From NCBI RefSeq assembly GCF_028283705.1, contig NZ_JAPWKD010000019.1, positions 248,001 through 312,000 on the forward strand: a stretch of 64,000 nucleotides of DNA, read 5' to 3'. The notes under the pieces were generated by a model. The model was not told where the DNA came from, made no database searches, and was given only the letters and a program-made list of their open reading frames with translations. Positions 8,470-17,643 of the stretch are shown piece after piece. Source of the DNA: Pantoea sp. (GTDB lineage Bacteria; Pseudomonadota; Gammaproteobacteria; Enterobacterales; Enterobacteriaceae). Both the position numbers and the translations under genes were made by a program. Position 1 is the stretch's first letter. Each line of letters starts with the position of its first letter.

Positions 8470-9216
8470 TCAAATGGCGCTATAGCCGCCATCGACCATC
8501 AGGGTTTGCCCGGTGATATAGGCGCTGGCGTTGCTGGCGAGAAACAGCGTTACGCCATGCAAATCCGTCATTTCACCATTACGCCCCAGGCAGGTATGGG
8601 CGGCGTGCCGTTCACGCAGGGCATCGTCGGCAAACACCGGACTGGTTAAGGCCGTGGGAAAGAAACCGGGACCGATGGCATTGCAGGTGATACCTTGACG
8701 TCCCCAGCGCTGAGCAATGGCGCGGGTTAGCTGGACGATGCCGCCCTTGCCTGCGCCATACGGCGCGCTGTTGTCAAATGCTCGTGAGGATTGCAGCGAA
8801 GCGATATTGATAATGCGCCCCCAGCCACGCTGTGCCATGCCGGGTGCCAGAGCCTGCGTCAGAAAGAAAGGCGCTTTGAGATGCAGCGCCAGTTGCTGAT
8901 CCCAGGCGGACTCGCTCACCTCTTCAAACGGCTGACGCAGATTCACCCCGGCGGCGTTCACCAGGATGTCCACCGCGCCGCAATCCGCAGCCAGCTCGCT
9001 CAGTTCGGCCTGCCGGGTGATATCGGCGCACAGATAACGTGCTGAACTACCCAGCCGCTGGGCGACGTCAGCCAGCTGCGCCTCACGCCGCGCCGCCAGA
9101 ATCACCCGTGCACCAACGGCCACCAGCGCCTCGGCCATCGCGGCACCGATGCCACTCCCCCCGCCCGTCACCAGCGCGGTTTTGCCCTGTAAATCGAATA
9201 ACGTTGCAGGATGCAT
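8470..9216 (-). CDS. SDR-family oxidoreductase, candidate DHPS 2-dehydrogenase
   Basis: A 248-residue classical short-chain dehydrogenase. Seen: the cofactor motif [15 protein letters not shown] at residues 16-30, NAAG near 88, catalytic Ser in [10 protein letters not shown] near 138, YGAGKGG (YxxxK) near 154, and a C-terminal [24 protein letters not shown] precedes the ATG, which lies 9 bp after the HpsN-like gene stop. NAD is the likelier cofactor because no basic residue follows the glycine motif in the usual NADP position (AARR later is ambiguous). In the sulfonate operon it probably oxidises the 2-hydroxyl of one DHPS enantiomer (HpsO/HpsP role), which is inference from position. Confidence 0.85.
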   Translation of the reverse strand: MHPATLFDLQGKTALVTGGGSGIGAAMAEALVAVGARVILAARREAQLADVAQRLGSSARYLCADITRQAELSELAADCGAVDILVNAAGVNLRQPFEEVSESAWDQQLALHLKAPFFLTQALAPGMAQRGWGRIINIASLQSSRAFDNSAPYGAGKGGIVQLTRAIAQRWGRQGITCNAIGPGFFPTALTSPVFADDALRERHAAHTCLGRNGEMTDLHGVTLFLASNASAYITGQTLMVDGGYSAI

Positions 9217-9225
9217 AGGATCTCC

Positions 9226-10609
<1,384 letters not shown>

Positions 10610-10885
10610 TAGAACTATCTATAGTGAGCTATGCCGGTAACTGCAAAAGGCATGTGAACAAAAAGTGATCACGATCGGCTTCAGTCGCCGGAAGTTCAGG
10701 CGTGATCACATTTTAGTCACATCGTTCGATGCATAGAAAATAAAGCATTATCAATCATCGATTTAATTGATTACCTCCTTCTCTCCTTTCTCTTCCCGCG
10801 ATGTTCAGCCGCTATTCGTGAAGCGCCTCCCAAAAACAGATGTCGGGAGAAGATAATTTTTGCTCCGTCAGGTCATTTAATATAT

Positions 10886-10899
10886 GTCATATATATGAG
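10886..10899. promoter_or_regulatory. Candidate GntR operator upstream of suyA
   Basis: GTCATATATATGAG matches the hpsN-side palindrome at 13 of 14 positions and lies 31 bp upstream of the suyA ATG, where a bound repressor would block transcription. It is embedded in an extended TATATGTCATATATATGAG run. The 10-nt part TATATGTCAT recurs, inverted, at 15579-15588 in front of gntR. Confidence 0.65.
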
Positions 10900-10929
10900 T
10901 TCATTTGTTGTGCACTAACGGAGGCAGTT

Positions 10930-11214
10930 ATGAGTATCGATTTTGTCGTACACGATGATGGTGATTCTGTCGGGGTGGTAGTGGTGGAAGGTATCGAGGC
11001 GGGCCAGACCCTGACCGGATGGATCATGGATCAAAACAAAACCATTGAGTTTGCGGTTAAGGATGCCATTCCCATCGGCCATAAGCTGGCAATTCGCGAT
11101 CTGGCGGTGAATGACACCGTCATTAAATATGGCGAAGACATTGGCCGGGTCGTTGCGGCGATTAAGCAGGGCGAGCATCTCCACGTACATAACGTCAAAA
11201 CCAAAAGGTGGTAA
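10930..11214 (+). CDS. suyA: (2R)-sulfolactate sulfo-lyase, small subunit
   Basis: A 94-residue SAF-domain protein matching the N-terminal half of the altronate dehydratase (UxaA) family, split here as a separate subunit. Seen: [20 protein letters not shown] at the start, [16 protein letters not shown] (about residues 48-63) and [23 protein letters not shown] at the end, the standard layout of SuyA and UxaA N-domains. GGAGG lies six bases before the ATG; an in-frame upstream ATG at 10840 has no such site. SuyAB splits (R)-sulfolactate into pyruvate and sulfite and needs iron. The gene ends 2 bp before suyB. A split D-altronate/galactarate dehydratase is the alternative, but the HpsN and exporter context favours sulfolactate. 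Confidence 0.85.
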   Translation: MSIDFVVHDDGDSVGVVVVEGIEAGQTLTGWIMDQNKTIEFAVKDAIPIGHKLAIRDLAVNDTVIKYGEDIGRVVAAIKQGEHLHVHNVKTKRW

Positions 11215-11216
11215 TT

Positions 11217-12386
11217 ATGGAAATCACAGGACGCCAGTTTGCAGGTTATCGTCGCGCCAATGGTCGCGTTGGCATTCGCAACCATGTCATTGTGCTGCCG
11301 GTGGATGATATCTCCAATGCAGCGGCAGAAGCGGTGGCGAATAACATTAAAGGTACCATCGCCCTGCCGCATCCCTATGGACGCTTGCAGTTTGGTGAAG
11401 ACCTGGAGTTGCACTTTCGCACCCTGATCGGCACCGGCTGCAATCCCAACGTTGCCGCCGTTATCGTGATTGGGATCGAGCCGGGTTGGACAAAGCGAGT
11501 GGTGGACGGCATCCAGGCCACGGGCAAACCCGTCGCCGGATTCTGGATCGAGCAAAACGGCGATCACAACACCATCTGCGCGGCTTCCCGCAAAGCGCGT
11601 GAATTCTCGCAATATGCCTCGGAGCTGCAACGCGAAACCTGCGACATCAGCGAGTTATGGGTCTCGACTAAATGCGGTGAATCGGATACCACCTCCGGCT
11701 GCGGCGCGAATCCTTCCGTTGGCAATTTGTTTGATCGTCTGTATGAAAACGGCAACACCCTGCTGTTTGGTGAAACCTCCGAGCTGACCGGCGGCGAACA
11801 TCTGGTGGCGGCACGCTGCGCCAATGCCGATGTGCGTCAGAAGTTTCAGTTCATGTTTGATCGCTACAGCGCGATGATCGATCGCTGGAAAACCAGTGAC
11901 CTGTCTGAGTCACAGCCAACCAAAGGCAATATCGAAGGCGGCCTGACCACCATCGAAGAAAAAGCGCTGGGCAATATTCAGAAGATCGGGAAAAAGTGCC
12001 GCGTGGATGGGGTGCTGGATAAAGCGGAAACCCCCACCGGGCCAGGATTGTGGTTTATGGATTCCTCCTCGGCTGCCGCGGAGATGGTGACGCTCTGTGC
12101 TGCCGGTGGCTACGTGGCGCATTTCTTCCCGACCGGCCAGGGCAACGTTATTGGCAATCCGATCCTGCCGGTGATCAAAGTCTGCGCCAACCCGCGTACG
12201 GTGCGCACCATGTCTGAACATATTGATGTCGATGTCTCAGCCGTGTTGCGACGCGAAATGAACCTCGACGGTGCTGGCGATGCGTTGCTGGAGTGTCTGC
12301 TGCGCACGGCGAATGGTCGCCTGACGGCGGCTGAAGCGCTGGGACATCGGGAGTTTGTGCTTACCCGTATTTTCGAAAGTGCTTAA
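11217..12386 (+). CDS. suyB: (2R)-sulfolactate sulfo-lyase, large subunit
   Basis: A 389-residue UxaA-family large subunit, a length matching known SuyB. Seen: an opening [38 protein letters not shown] near residue 65, the iron-binding cysteine region [23 protein letters not shown] near 148-170, and [27 protein letters not shown] near 300. AAGGTGG precedes the ATG; suyA ends 2 bp earlier. With SuyA it forms the cytoplasmic lyase that releases sulfite from sulfolactate. The neighbouring dehydrogenases supply or recycle sulfolactate, and the YeiH-type exporter 3.4 kb downstream would remove sulfite. Confidence 0.87.
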   Translation: MEITGRQFAGYRRANGRVGIRNHVIVLPVDDISNAAAEAVANNIKGTIALPHPYGRLQFGEDLELHFRTLIGTGCNPNVAAVIVIGIEPGWTKRVVDGIQATGKPVAGFWIEQNGDHNTICAASRKAREFSQYASELQRETCDISELWVSTKCGESDTTSGCGANPSVGNLFDRLYENGNTLLFGETSELTGGEHLVAARCANADVRQKFQFMFDRYSAMIDRWKTSDLSESQPTKGNIEGGLTTIEEKALGNIQKIGKKCRVDGVLDKAETPTGPGLWFMDSSSAAAEMVTLCAAGGYVAHFFPTGQGNVIGNPILPVIKVCANPRTVRTMSEHIDVDVSAVLRREMNLDGAGDALLECLLRTANGRLTAAEALGHREFVLTRIFESA

Positions 12387-12392
12387 CCCCCT

Positions 12393-12412
12393 GCCCGCCT
12401 TCTCTGGCGGGC
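12393..12412 (+). terminator. Hairpin between suyB and transporter (weak terminator or mRNA stabiliser)
   Basis: GCCCGCC (12393-12399) and GGCGGGC (12406-12412) form a 7-bp all-GC stem with loop TTCTCT directly after the suyB stop. Only a short T stretch follows (GTGATTTC), so partial termination or 3'-end protection of suyAB mRNA is likelier than a full stop. Confidence 0.5.
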
Positions 12413-12484
12413 GTGATTTCCACTCGCCTGCGGCGGCCTGCCGGACGCCGGTTTGCAGCCGCCAGGCTTCGCGAGGACAACCAG

Positions 12485-13807
12485 ATGCGATTGCTCAAGC
12501 ACCTTTATGTCCAGGTCCTGATAGGCCTGGTCGCCGGGGTTGCTGTGGGGTACGCCTTTCCTGATTTTGCCGTTCAGATGAAGCCCCTCGGTGACACCTT
12601 TATCCGTCTGATCAAGATGATCGTGACATTAGTTATTTTCTGTACCGTGGCGATTGGCATTGCGCGCATGGAAAGCCTGAAGCAGGTCGGTAAGGTTGGC
12701 GGCAAAACGCTGATCTACTTTGAGGTGGTAACCACGCTGGCACTGGTCATTGGCATGGTGGTGGCGGACGTCATGAAACCCGGTGCCGGTATGAATGTCG
12801 ATGCCAGCAAGCTGGATGGCAGTGCGGTAAGTCACTACGTTAACGTTAGTGAACACAGCAAAGGCTTTCTCGAACAAATCATTCCGGACTCGGTGATAGG
12901 CGCCTTTGCGCAGGGCAATCTGTTGCAGGTGTTGTTGTTCTCGGTGCTGTTCGGTATCGCGTTGTCGCTGGTTTCACAACGCAGCGCCTTTATCACCAAA
13001 ACCATTGAACAGTGCGGTGAAGTCCTGATGCGCATTGTCGAACTGATTATGCGGCTCGCGCCGATCGGCGCTTTTGGTGCCATCGCCTTTACCGTCGGCA
13101 AATATGGTCTGACTTCGCTGCAACATCTCGGCATGCTGATAATCTGCCTCTACATCACCAGTTTCCTGTTTATTGGCGGAGTCCTCGGGCTGATTTGTAA
13201 ACTGGTGGGCGTGAGTCTATGGCGGTTAATTCTCTATTTTCGCGAAGAGTTACTGATTGTGCTGGGCACCTCCACCACCGAGTCTGTCCTGCCGCGTCTG
13301 ATGATCAAGATGGAGAAACTGGGTTGCGATCGCGCCATTGTCGGCCTGGTGCTACCGACCGGATATTCATTTAATCTTGACGGCGCGGCGATTTATCTCA
13401 CGATGACTTCGTTGTTTATTGCGCAGGCTACCAATACCGATTTGACACTATGGCAGCAAATTGGCTTGCTGTTGATCCTGCTGCTGACGTCGAAAGGTGG
13501 CGCAGGGGTGGCTGGCGCGGCATTGATTGCACTCACCGCCACCCTGGCAACCCATAACATCATCCCGCTGGCGGGGATTACTCTGGTGCTGGGTATTGAC
13601 CGGATTTTGAATGAAATGCGCGCCGTGACCAACATGATCGGCAACGTGGTCGCTACGTTGGTGATCGCCCGCTGGGAACAAAAACTGGATTTGGCTCAGG
13701 CGCAGGAGCAGCTGCGTCTGGGGCCGGAAAAAATGATCATGCCAGTGGATTCCCCGGCAGAGGAACCATTGTCAACCACACAGATAGACAGGAGTACGAT
13801 GCGATGA
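12485..13807 (+). CDS. Dicarboxylate/amino acid:cation symporter (DAACS, DctA-like), candidate sulfolactate importer
   Basis: A 440-residue sodium- or proton-coupled symporter of the glutamate/dicarboxylate family, with about eight helices and two re-entrant hairpins. Seen: the N-terminal HLYVQVLIGLVAGVAVGYAFP typical of DctA/GltP; the serine-rich hairpin LGTSTTESVLPRL near residue 265; the GYSFNLDGAAIY motif near 295; SKGGAGVAGAALIALTATL near 340; and LGIDRILNEMRAVTNMIGN near 380. The ATG at 12485 has GAGGA upstream, whereas a longer frame from 12413 lacks a site. The gene sits between suyB and a ComC-like dehydrogenase and overlaps the latter by ATGA. Uptake of sulfolactate or a related C3/C4 diacid is inferred. 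Known sulfolactate clusters often use TRAP transporters instead. Confidence 0.87.
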   Translation: MRLLKHLYVQVLIGLVAGVAVGYAFPDFAVQMKPLGDTFIRLIKMIVTLVIFCTVAIGIARMESLKQVGKVGGKTLIYFEVVTTLALVIGMVVADVMKPGAGMNVDASKLDGSAVSHYVNVSEHSKGFLEQIIPDSVIGAFAQGNLLQVLLFSVLFGIALSLVSQRSAFITKTIEQCGEVLMRIVELIMRLAPIGAFGAIAFTVGKYGLTSLQHLGMLIICLYITSFLFIGGVLGLICKLVGVSLWRLILYFREELLIVLGTSTTESVLPRLMIKMEKLGCDRAIVGLVLPTGYSFNLDGAAIYLTMTSLFIAQATNTDLTLWQQIGLLLILLLTSKGGAGVAGAALIALTATLATHNIIPLAGITLVLGIDRILNEMRAVTNMIGNVVATLVIARWEQKLDLAQAQEQLRLGPEKMIMPVDSPAEEPLSTTQIDRSTMR

Positions 13808-14799
13808 GCCATGAAACCCTGGCGCTGACCGAGCTGGAAGCACTTGCCCGACGCGCGTTATGTCAGTCAGGCGTTGACCGCCAGTCGGCTGATGCCACCT
13901 GCGCCGCACTGATGGCGGCGGAACGTGCCGGAATCGCGTCACACGGTTTCGCCCGGCTGCCCTATTACCTCGACCAGCTGGAGAGCGGCAAATTGAACCC
14001 CCGCGCTGTCCCGGCGATCACGCAACGCGGCGCCGTGGTCAATGTCAATGCGGATTCCGGCCTGGCGTTTCCCGCCGTGCAGCTCGGTCTGGACCGGGGA
14101 ATGGTGCTGGCGCAGGAGTTTGGTGTGGTCGCGGTGGCTATCGGTGATTCTCACCATTTTGGTATGGCCGGTTATTACGCCGAACAGGCGGCCCGCCAGG
14201 GATTGGTGTGCATGGCGTTAAGTAACGGTCCGGCAGCAATGGCCCCCTGGGGCGGCAATGTGCCACTGTATGGCACCAACCCCATCGCTTTCGCCTCACC
14301 ACGCACCAGCGGCGAACCGCTGGTGATTGACCTCTCCCTGTCCGAAGTAGCACGCGGCAAGATCATGCTGGCGAGTCAGAAAAAGGAAGCCATCCCCACA
14401 GGCTGGGCGATCGACCGTGACGGCAATCCAACAACTGACGCTGATGCGGCACTGGCGGGCAGTATGGCCCCCGCAGGCGGTGCCAAAGGTGCGGCGCTGG
14501 CGTTGATGGTTGAATTGCTCACCGCCGGACTGACGGGCAGCCATTACGGTTTTCAGGCCAGTTCGTTCTTTAATACGGAGGGTGGCTCCCCGCATATCGC
14601 ACAGCTGCTGTTACTGCTGAATCCGGCTTTCTTTTCCGCTGGCTATGTTCAGCATACGGAAATGTTGTTCAGTGCGATGCTGACGCAGCCCCACGTGAGA
14701 TTGCCCGGGGAGCGACGCCAGGCCGCTGCGCGGCAAAATAGCGACACGCTGAGTTTGCCAGTGTCGCTGCTGGAACAACTGCGCATCAGAGCTGGTTGA
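13804..14799 (+). CDS. comC: Malate/lactate dehydrogenase-family protein, candidate (R)-sulfolactate dehydrogenase
   Basis: A 331-residue member of the Ldh2/MDH2 (YlbC, AllD, ComC) NAD(P)-dependent family. Seen: ERAGIASHGFARLPYYLDQLESG near residues 40-60 (the SHG motif), VVAVAIGDSHHFGMAGYYAEQA near 112, MAPWGGNVPLYGTNPIAFASP near 140, and GGAKGAALALMVELLTAGLTGS near 224. ComC reversibly reduces sulfopyruvate to (R)-sulfolactate and occurs in sulfolactate-racemising clusters with a partner SlcC. No SlcC is seen here, so this enzyme may link sulfopyruvate or cysteate to SuyAB. It overlaps the symporter by 4 bp and the convergent gntR by 14 bp. A generic ureidoglycolate- or malate-type activity cannot be excluded. 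Confidence 0.75.
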   Translation: MSHETLALTELEALARRALCQSGVDRQSADATCAALMAAERAGIASHGFARLPYYLDQLESGKLNPRAVPAITQRGAVVNVNADSGLAFPAVQLGLDRGMVLAQEFGVVAVAIGDSHHFGMAGYYAEQAARQGLVCMALSNGPAAMAPWGGNVPLYGTNPIAFASPRTSGEPLVIDLSLSEVARGKIMLASQKKEAIPTGWAIDRDGNPTTDADAALAGSMAPAGGAKGAALALMVELLTAGLTGSHYGFQASSFFNTEGGSPHIAQLLLLLNPAFFSAGYVQHTEMLFSAMLTQPHVRLPGERRQAAARQNSDTLSLPVSLLEQLRIRAG

Positions 14800-15532
14800 A
14801 ATAGGCATGGTGGCGGGTGAGTACAGTGGAGACACGGTACTCAACCGGCCTATCCTGAAAATCCAGCGCAACGCGGTAGATACGCAACAATGCTTCCCCT
14901 TCTGTCGCCTCAAGATGCAGGACCTCATCCGGTCCCGCATTCACCGCTTTTATCTGTTCATGGGCGTTAGCCACCGTGCAGGCAAATTTCTGCTGATACA
15001 GTTGGTACAGCGTGTTGGGCAGGATTTCCGGTTCCCGATCCAGATGGGGAAAGCGTGCGGCATCAATATAAACATGCTCGAGGATGGCAGGAGCGCCATC
15101 CAGATCGCGCACACGCCAGATATGAATCACTTTACTGCCGGGCGTAATAGCCAGCGCGGTAGCTTCTTCCTCAGAAGCGGTACGTAAATGGCGCGCCAGC
15201 ACACGTGACAACGGCAGCGAACGCTCGCCATTTGCCCTGAGAACATTGAAGAAGCGGAACAACGCGCTGTCTGAATCATGGGCCGCCACCACGGTGCCTT
15301 TGCCCTGATAACGAATCACCACATTGTTACTGACCAGTTCATTGAGCGCTTTGCGGAGTGTACCAATGCTGACGTTGTAGGTTTCCGCCAGACTCGCTTC
15401 GCTGGGAATATAGGTACCTGCGGGCCATTCGCCGGAGGCGATTCTTTCCAGCAGCAGCTGGCTGATTTGCAGATATAGCGGCTGAAAAATCGCCGCTTTC
15501 ACTTCAGCGGATGATGAGATGTCCTGATTCAT
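14786..15532 (-). CDS. GntR-family regulator (HTH + UTRA), likely regulator of the sulfonate cluster
   Basis: A 248-residue HutC-subfamily regulator. Residues 15-80 form the winged helix (IASGEWPAGTYIPSEASLAETYNVSIGTLRKALNELV), and residues 100-245 are a UTRA ligand-binding domain (VIHIWRVRDLDGAPAILEHVYID, then RPVEYRVSTVLTRHHAYF). GGAGGAAGG precedes the ATG. The gene faces comC tail-to-tail with a 14-bp overlap, and its promoter is next to the exporter gene. A partial copy of the palindromic site of hpsN and suyA lies 47-56 bp upstream, suggesting autoregulation. A repressor relieved by DHPS or sulfolactate is the natural reading, but the effector is inferred. Confidence 0.88.
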   Translation of the reverse strand: MNQDISSSAEVKAAIFQPLYLQISQLLLERIASGEWPAGTYIPSEASLAETYNVSIGTLRKALNELVSNNVVIRYQGKGTVVAAHDSDSALFRFFNVLRANGERSLPLSRVLARHLRTASEEEATALAITPGSKVIHIWRVRDLDGAPAILEHVYIDAARFPHLDREPEILPNTLYQLYQQKFACTVANAHEQIKAVNAGPDEVLHLEATEGEALLRIYRVALDFQDRPVEYRVSTVLTRHHAYFNQL

Positions 15533-15578
15533 TTACCTTCCTCCACAATCCGGCACAGCGAATGCCTGTAGGATTACT

Positions 15579-15588
15579 ATGACATATA
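15579..15588. promoter_or_regulatory. Partial GntR operator upstream of the gntR gene
   Basis: ATGACATATA at 15579-15588 is the exact reverse complement of TATATGTCAT found within the suyA operator region (10881-10890). It lies in the 263-bp divergent gap between gntR and the exporter gene, so it could serve either or both. The palindrome here is incomplete. Confidence 0.4.
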
Positions 15589-15795
15589 CAGGAGTTAGCA
15601 CCATCCTGGTGCTGTAAAAAAGTGATCGGGGAACAGAATTGGCGATCAAATTTACTATCTTGTTATTTTAATAAATTAACAAACCCGCTGCGTACGTTGA
15701 TTACCTGATATTCAGATTGGTTATAACGATATAATCAATTTTTCATTCGGCTGGAAAGGTCTCATCCTTAGTCCTGTAGAGGAGAGGAGGACAAC

Positions 15796-16854
15796 ATGGC
15801 CGAATTATCAGTAGCTCGTTATCAACAGGATCTTAAACGCTTCATTCCCGGGCTGGCACTCACGGCGGTGATTGCCTTCACCACTGCATGGCTGGGTAAC
15901 CAGCCGGTGATGTCGGGCCTGGGGCTGGGGGCGCTGACGCTGGCAATCATCGTCGGTATCGTGGTGGGGAATACCTTTTATCCCGCATTGCATCCGCAAT
16001 GTGATGAGGGTGTGCAATTTGCTAAACAGAAATTGCTGCGACTGGGGATTATCCTCTATGGCTTCCGCCTGACATTTCAGCAGGTGATGGACGTGGGATT
16101 GAGTGGCGTCATCATCGATGTGTTGATGTTAAGCAGTACTTTCATCTTTGCCAGTGTGATCGGTTCGCGGTTGCTGGGTATTGATCGCAAAACTGCCTGG
16201 TTGATTGGTGCAGGGAGCAGCATTTGTGGTGCCGCAGCGGTGTTGGCAGCCGCCCCGGTAGTAAAGGCTGAGCCTGCCAAAGTTGCCGTGGCGGTCGCTA
16301 CCGTGGTGATTTTCGGTACGCTGGGCATTTTTCTTTATCCGCTTATCTGGCATGAATTTGCGCAATATATCCCAGGCATTTCGCTGACCCAGTTTGGCAT
16401 TTATACCGGTTCCACCATGCATGAAGTGGCGCAGGTGGTTGCCGCAGGGCACGCAGTCAGCCCGGAAACCGAGAACGCCGCAGTAATCGCCAAGATGCTG
16501 CGTGTCATGATGCTGGCCCCTTTCCTGCTGCTGCTGAGTGTGTTTATCAGCCGGGATAGCGGGGAATCCCGCACGGCAAAACAACCCATTATTTTCCCCT
16601 GGTTTGCCCTGATTTTTATTCTGGTGGCGCTATTTAATTCGTTTCATTTTTTGCCCGCGCCGATGGTTGCAGGCATCAATACGCTGGATAATGTGTTACT
16701 GGCAATGGCGATGGCGGCACTCGGATTAAGCACCAGCGCACGTCAGCTGATCAATGCCGGTGCAAGACCGTTTATGTTGGGTTTAATCTTGTTTGTGTGG
16801 TTAGTATTAGGCGGTGGTGCCATCAACCTGTTGGTTCATCAATTTATGAGTTAA
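15796..16854 (+). CDS. YeiH-family (UPF0324) putative sulfite/sulfate exporter
   Basis: A 352-residue, roughly ten-helix membrane protein of the conserved hypothetical 698/UPF0324 family (E. coli YeiH), members of which accompany sulfonate-degradation genes as presumed sulfite or sulfate exporters. Seen: LGLGALTLAIIVGIVVGNTFYP near residue 38, FAKQKLLRLGIILYGFRLTFQQ near 75, WLIGAGSSICGAAAVLAAAPVVKAE near 135 and the STMHEVAQVVAAG motif near 205. GGAGG lies five bases before the ATG. It is divergent from gntR and just outside the lyase operon. SuyAB makes one sulfite per turnover, so this is the logical detoxification step. Export activity itself is inferred from family and context. Confidence 0.88.
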   Translation: MAELSVARYQQDLKRFIPGLALTAVIAFTTAWLGNQPVMSGLGLGALTLAIIVGIVVGNTFYPALHPQCDEGVQFAKQKLLRLGIILYGFRLTFQQVMDVGLSGVIIDVLMLSSTFIFASVIGSRLLGIDRKTAWLIGAGSSICGAAAVLAAAPVVKAEPAKVAVAVATVVIFGTLGIFLYPLIWHEFAQYIPGISLTQFGIYTGSTMHEVAQVVAAGHAVSPETENAAVIAKMLRVMMLAPFLLLLSVFISRDSGESRTAKQPIIFPWFALIFILVALFNSFHFLPAPMVAGINTLDNVLLAMAMAALGLSTSARQLINAGARPFMLGLILFVWLVLGGGAINLLVHQFMS

Positions 16855-16943
16855 TCGATATTCTCAGTAAAGATGATAGTTAATCACGCCATAAACATTT
16901 TCGGCCATTCCCCTCGCCTTATTCCCGGATGTTAACCAACAAC

Positions 16944-16963
16944 GCTGGCCTTAACTGGCCAGC
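16944..16963. terminator. Hairpin downstream of the exporter gene
   Basis: GCTGGCC (16944-16950) and GGCCAGC (16957-16963) form a 7-bp stem with a 6-nt loop, 90 bp after the exporter stop and 59 bp beyond the stop of the micro-ORF on the other strand. No strong T-run follows on either strand, so this is at best a weak bidirectional terminator. Confidence 0.35.
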
Positions 16964-17021
16964 ATATCTGATTGTTAAACAAAAACTAATCAGGAAGTCT
17001 CAGTCACCCTAATGCCCTTGT

Positions 17022-17114
17022 TCACCAAAAGAGTATCCATAAGAGAATGATACAAACCAGTATTATAAATGCTGCATTCAGTCCATTCTCCGGAGGTAAT
17101 CCCAAATACTCCAT
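17022..17114 (-). CDS. Putative 30-residue single-helix membrane protein
   Basis: A short reading frame inside the roughly 790-bp gap between the exporter and the next gene. The ATG at 17112-17114 is preceded by GAGG with a six-base spacer. The product is 30 residues: a polar start MEYLGLPPENGLN followed by a continuous hydrophobic run (AAFIILVCIILLWILFW) to the stop at 17022-17024. Start signal, length and one membrane helix fit the enterobacterial small-membrane-protein class. I do not recognise a named family. With only 30 codons a chance frame is possible. The rest of the gap (17115-17573) is AT-rich and holds nothing else I can identify. Confidence 0.5.
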   Translation of the reverse strand: MEYLGLPPENGLNAAFIILVCIILLWILFW

Positions 17115-17574
17115 ATGCTTCCTCATTTAAAAAATAAAAAAATCCATGCCATTACGTTATTAGTAAAACATTTTGTTTATTAGAAATAATAATTCCCAGA
17201 ACCCAAACGTTGGTCCACTTATTTCTTTATAAGTTCACCGATTTTAGTGTGCATCAGTGTAAAGTTTTCGTAAGAAAAACATCTCAATTTCGCTAATCTG
17301 GTAATCATGACTTATTTTTCTACTGAAAAGAATAGAGTTTCTTATCAATAATGAGCAACGGTAGACATATTTCTCGCAAAAGATTTGAGATAAGTTAATT
17401 TAATTAGGGCATCGGTCTACCTGACAATCGCATCCCGTCCGGCATAGAACGGCAAAGCGGTTCGCATACCTGCAATCAAACGCGAAAATTTGTGACAAGA
17501 CCCACAAAATCGGCGCTAAATCAATAGCTTTCCCTTGCCCCACTTTGTAAAAGCACGCAACGCTGGTACGATTT

Positions 17575-17618
17575 GTAATCGATTACTTTTCATATCAATC
17601 AAAAATGTAATCGATTAC
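17575..17618. promoter_or_regulatory. Twin LacI-type operators (GTAATCGATTAC) upstream of exported isomerase gene
   Basis: Two perfect 12-bp palindromes GTAATCGATTAC lie at 17575-17586 and 17607-17618, 32 bp centre to centre, ending 25 bp before the start codon of the 17644 gene. Both continue into ACTTT on the same side. The central CG dyad is typical of LacI-family operators. The same twin arrangement occurs at 23038-23080. The likely ligand is the LacI-family protein at 18496-19476. Confidence 0.8.
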
Positions 17619-17643
17619 TTTAAATTTATGGGATGGATTACTT

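Noticed and set aside
8441-8473. Longer MFS product beginning at TTG 8473.
   Set aside because: It would overlap the SDR gene and lacks a ribosome site; the ATG at 8440 has GAGGAA at proper spacing and gives the normal family N terminus.
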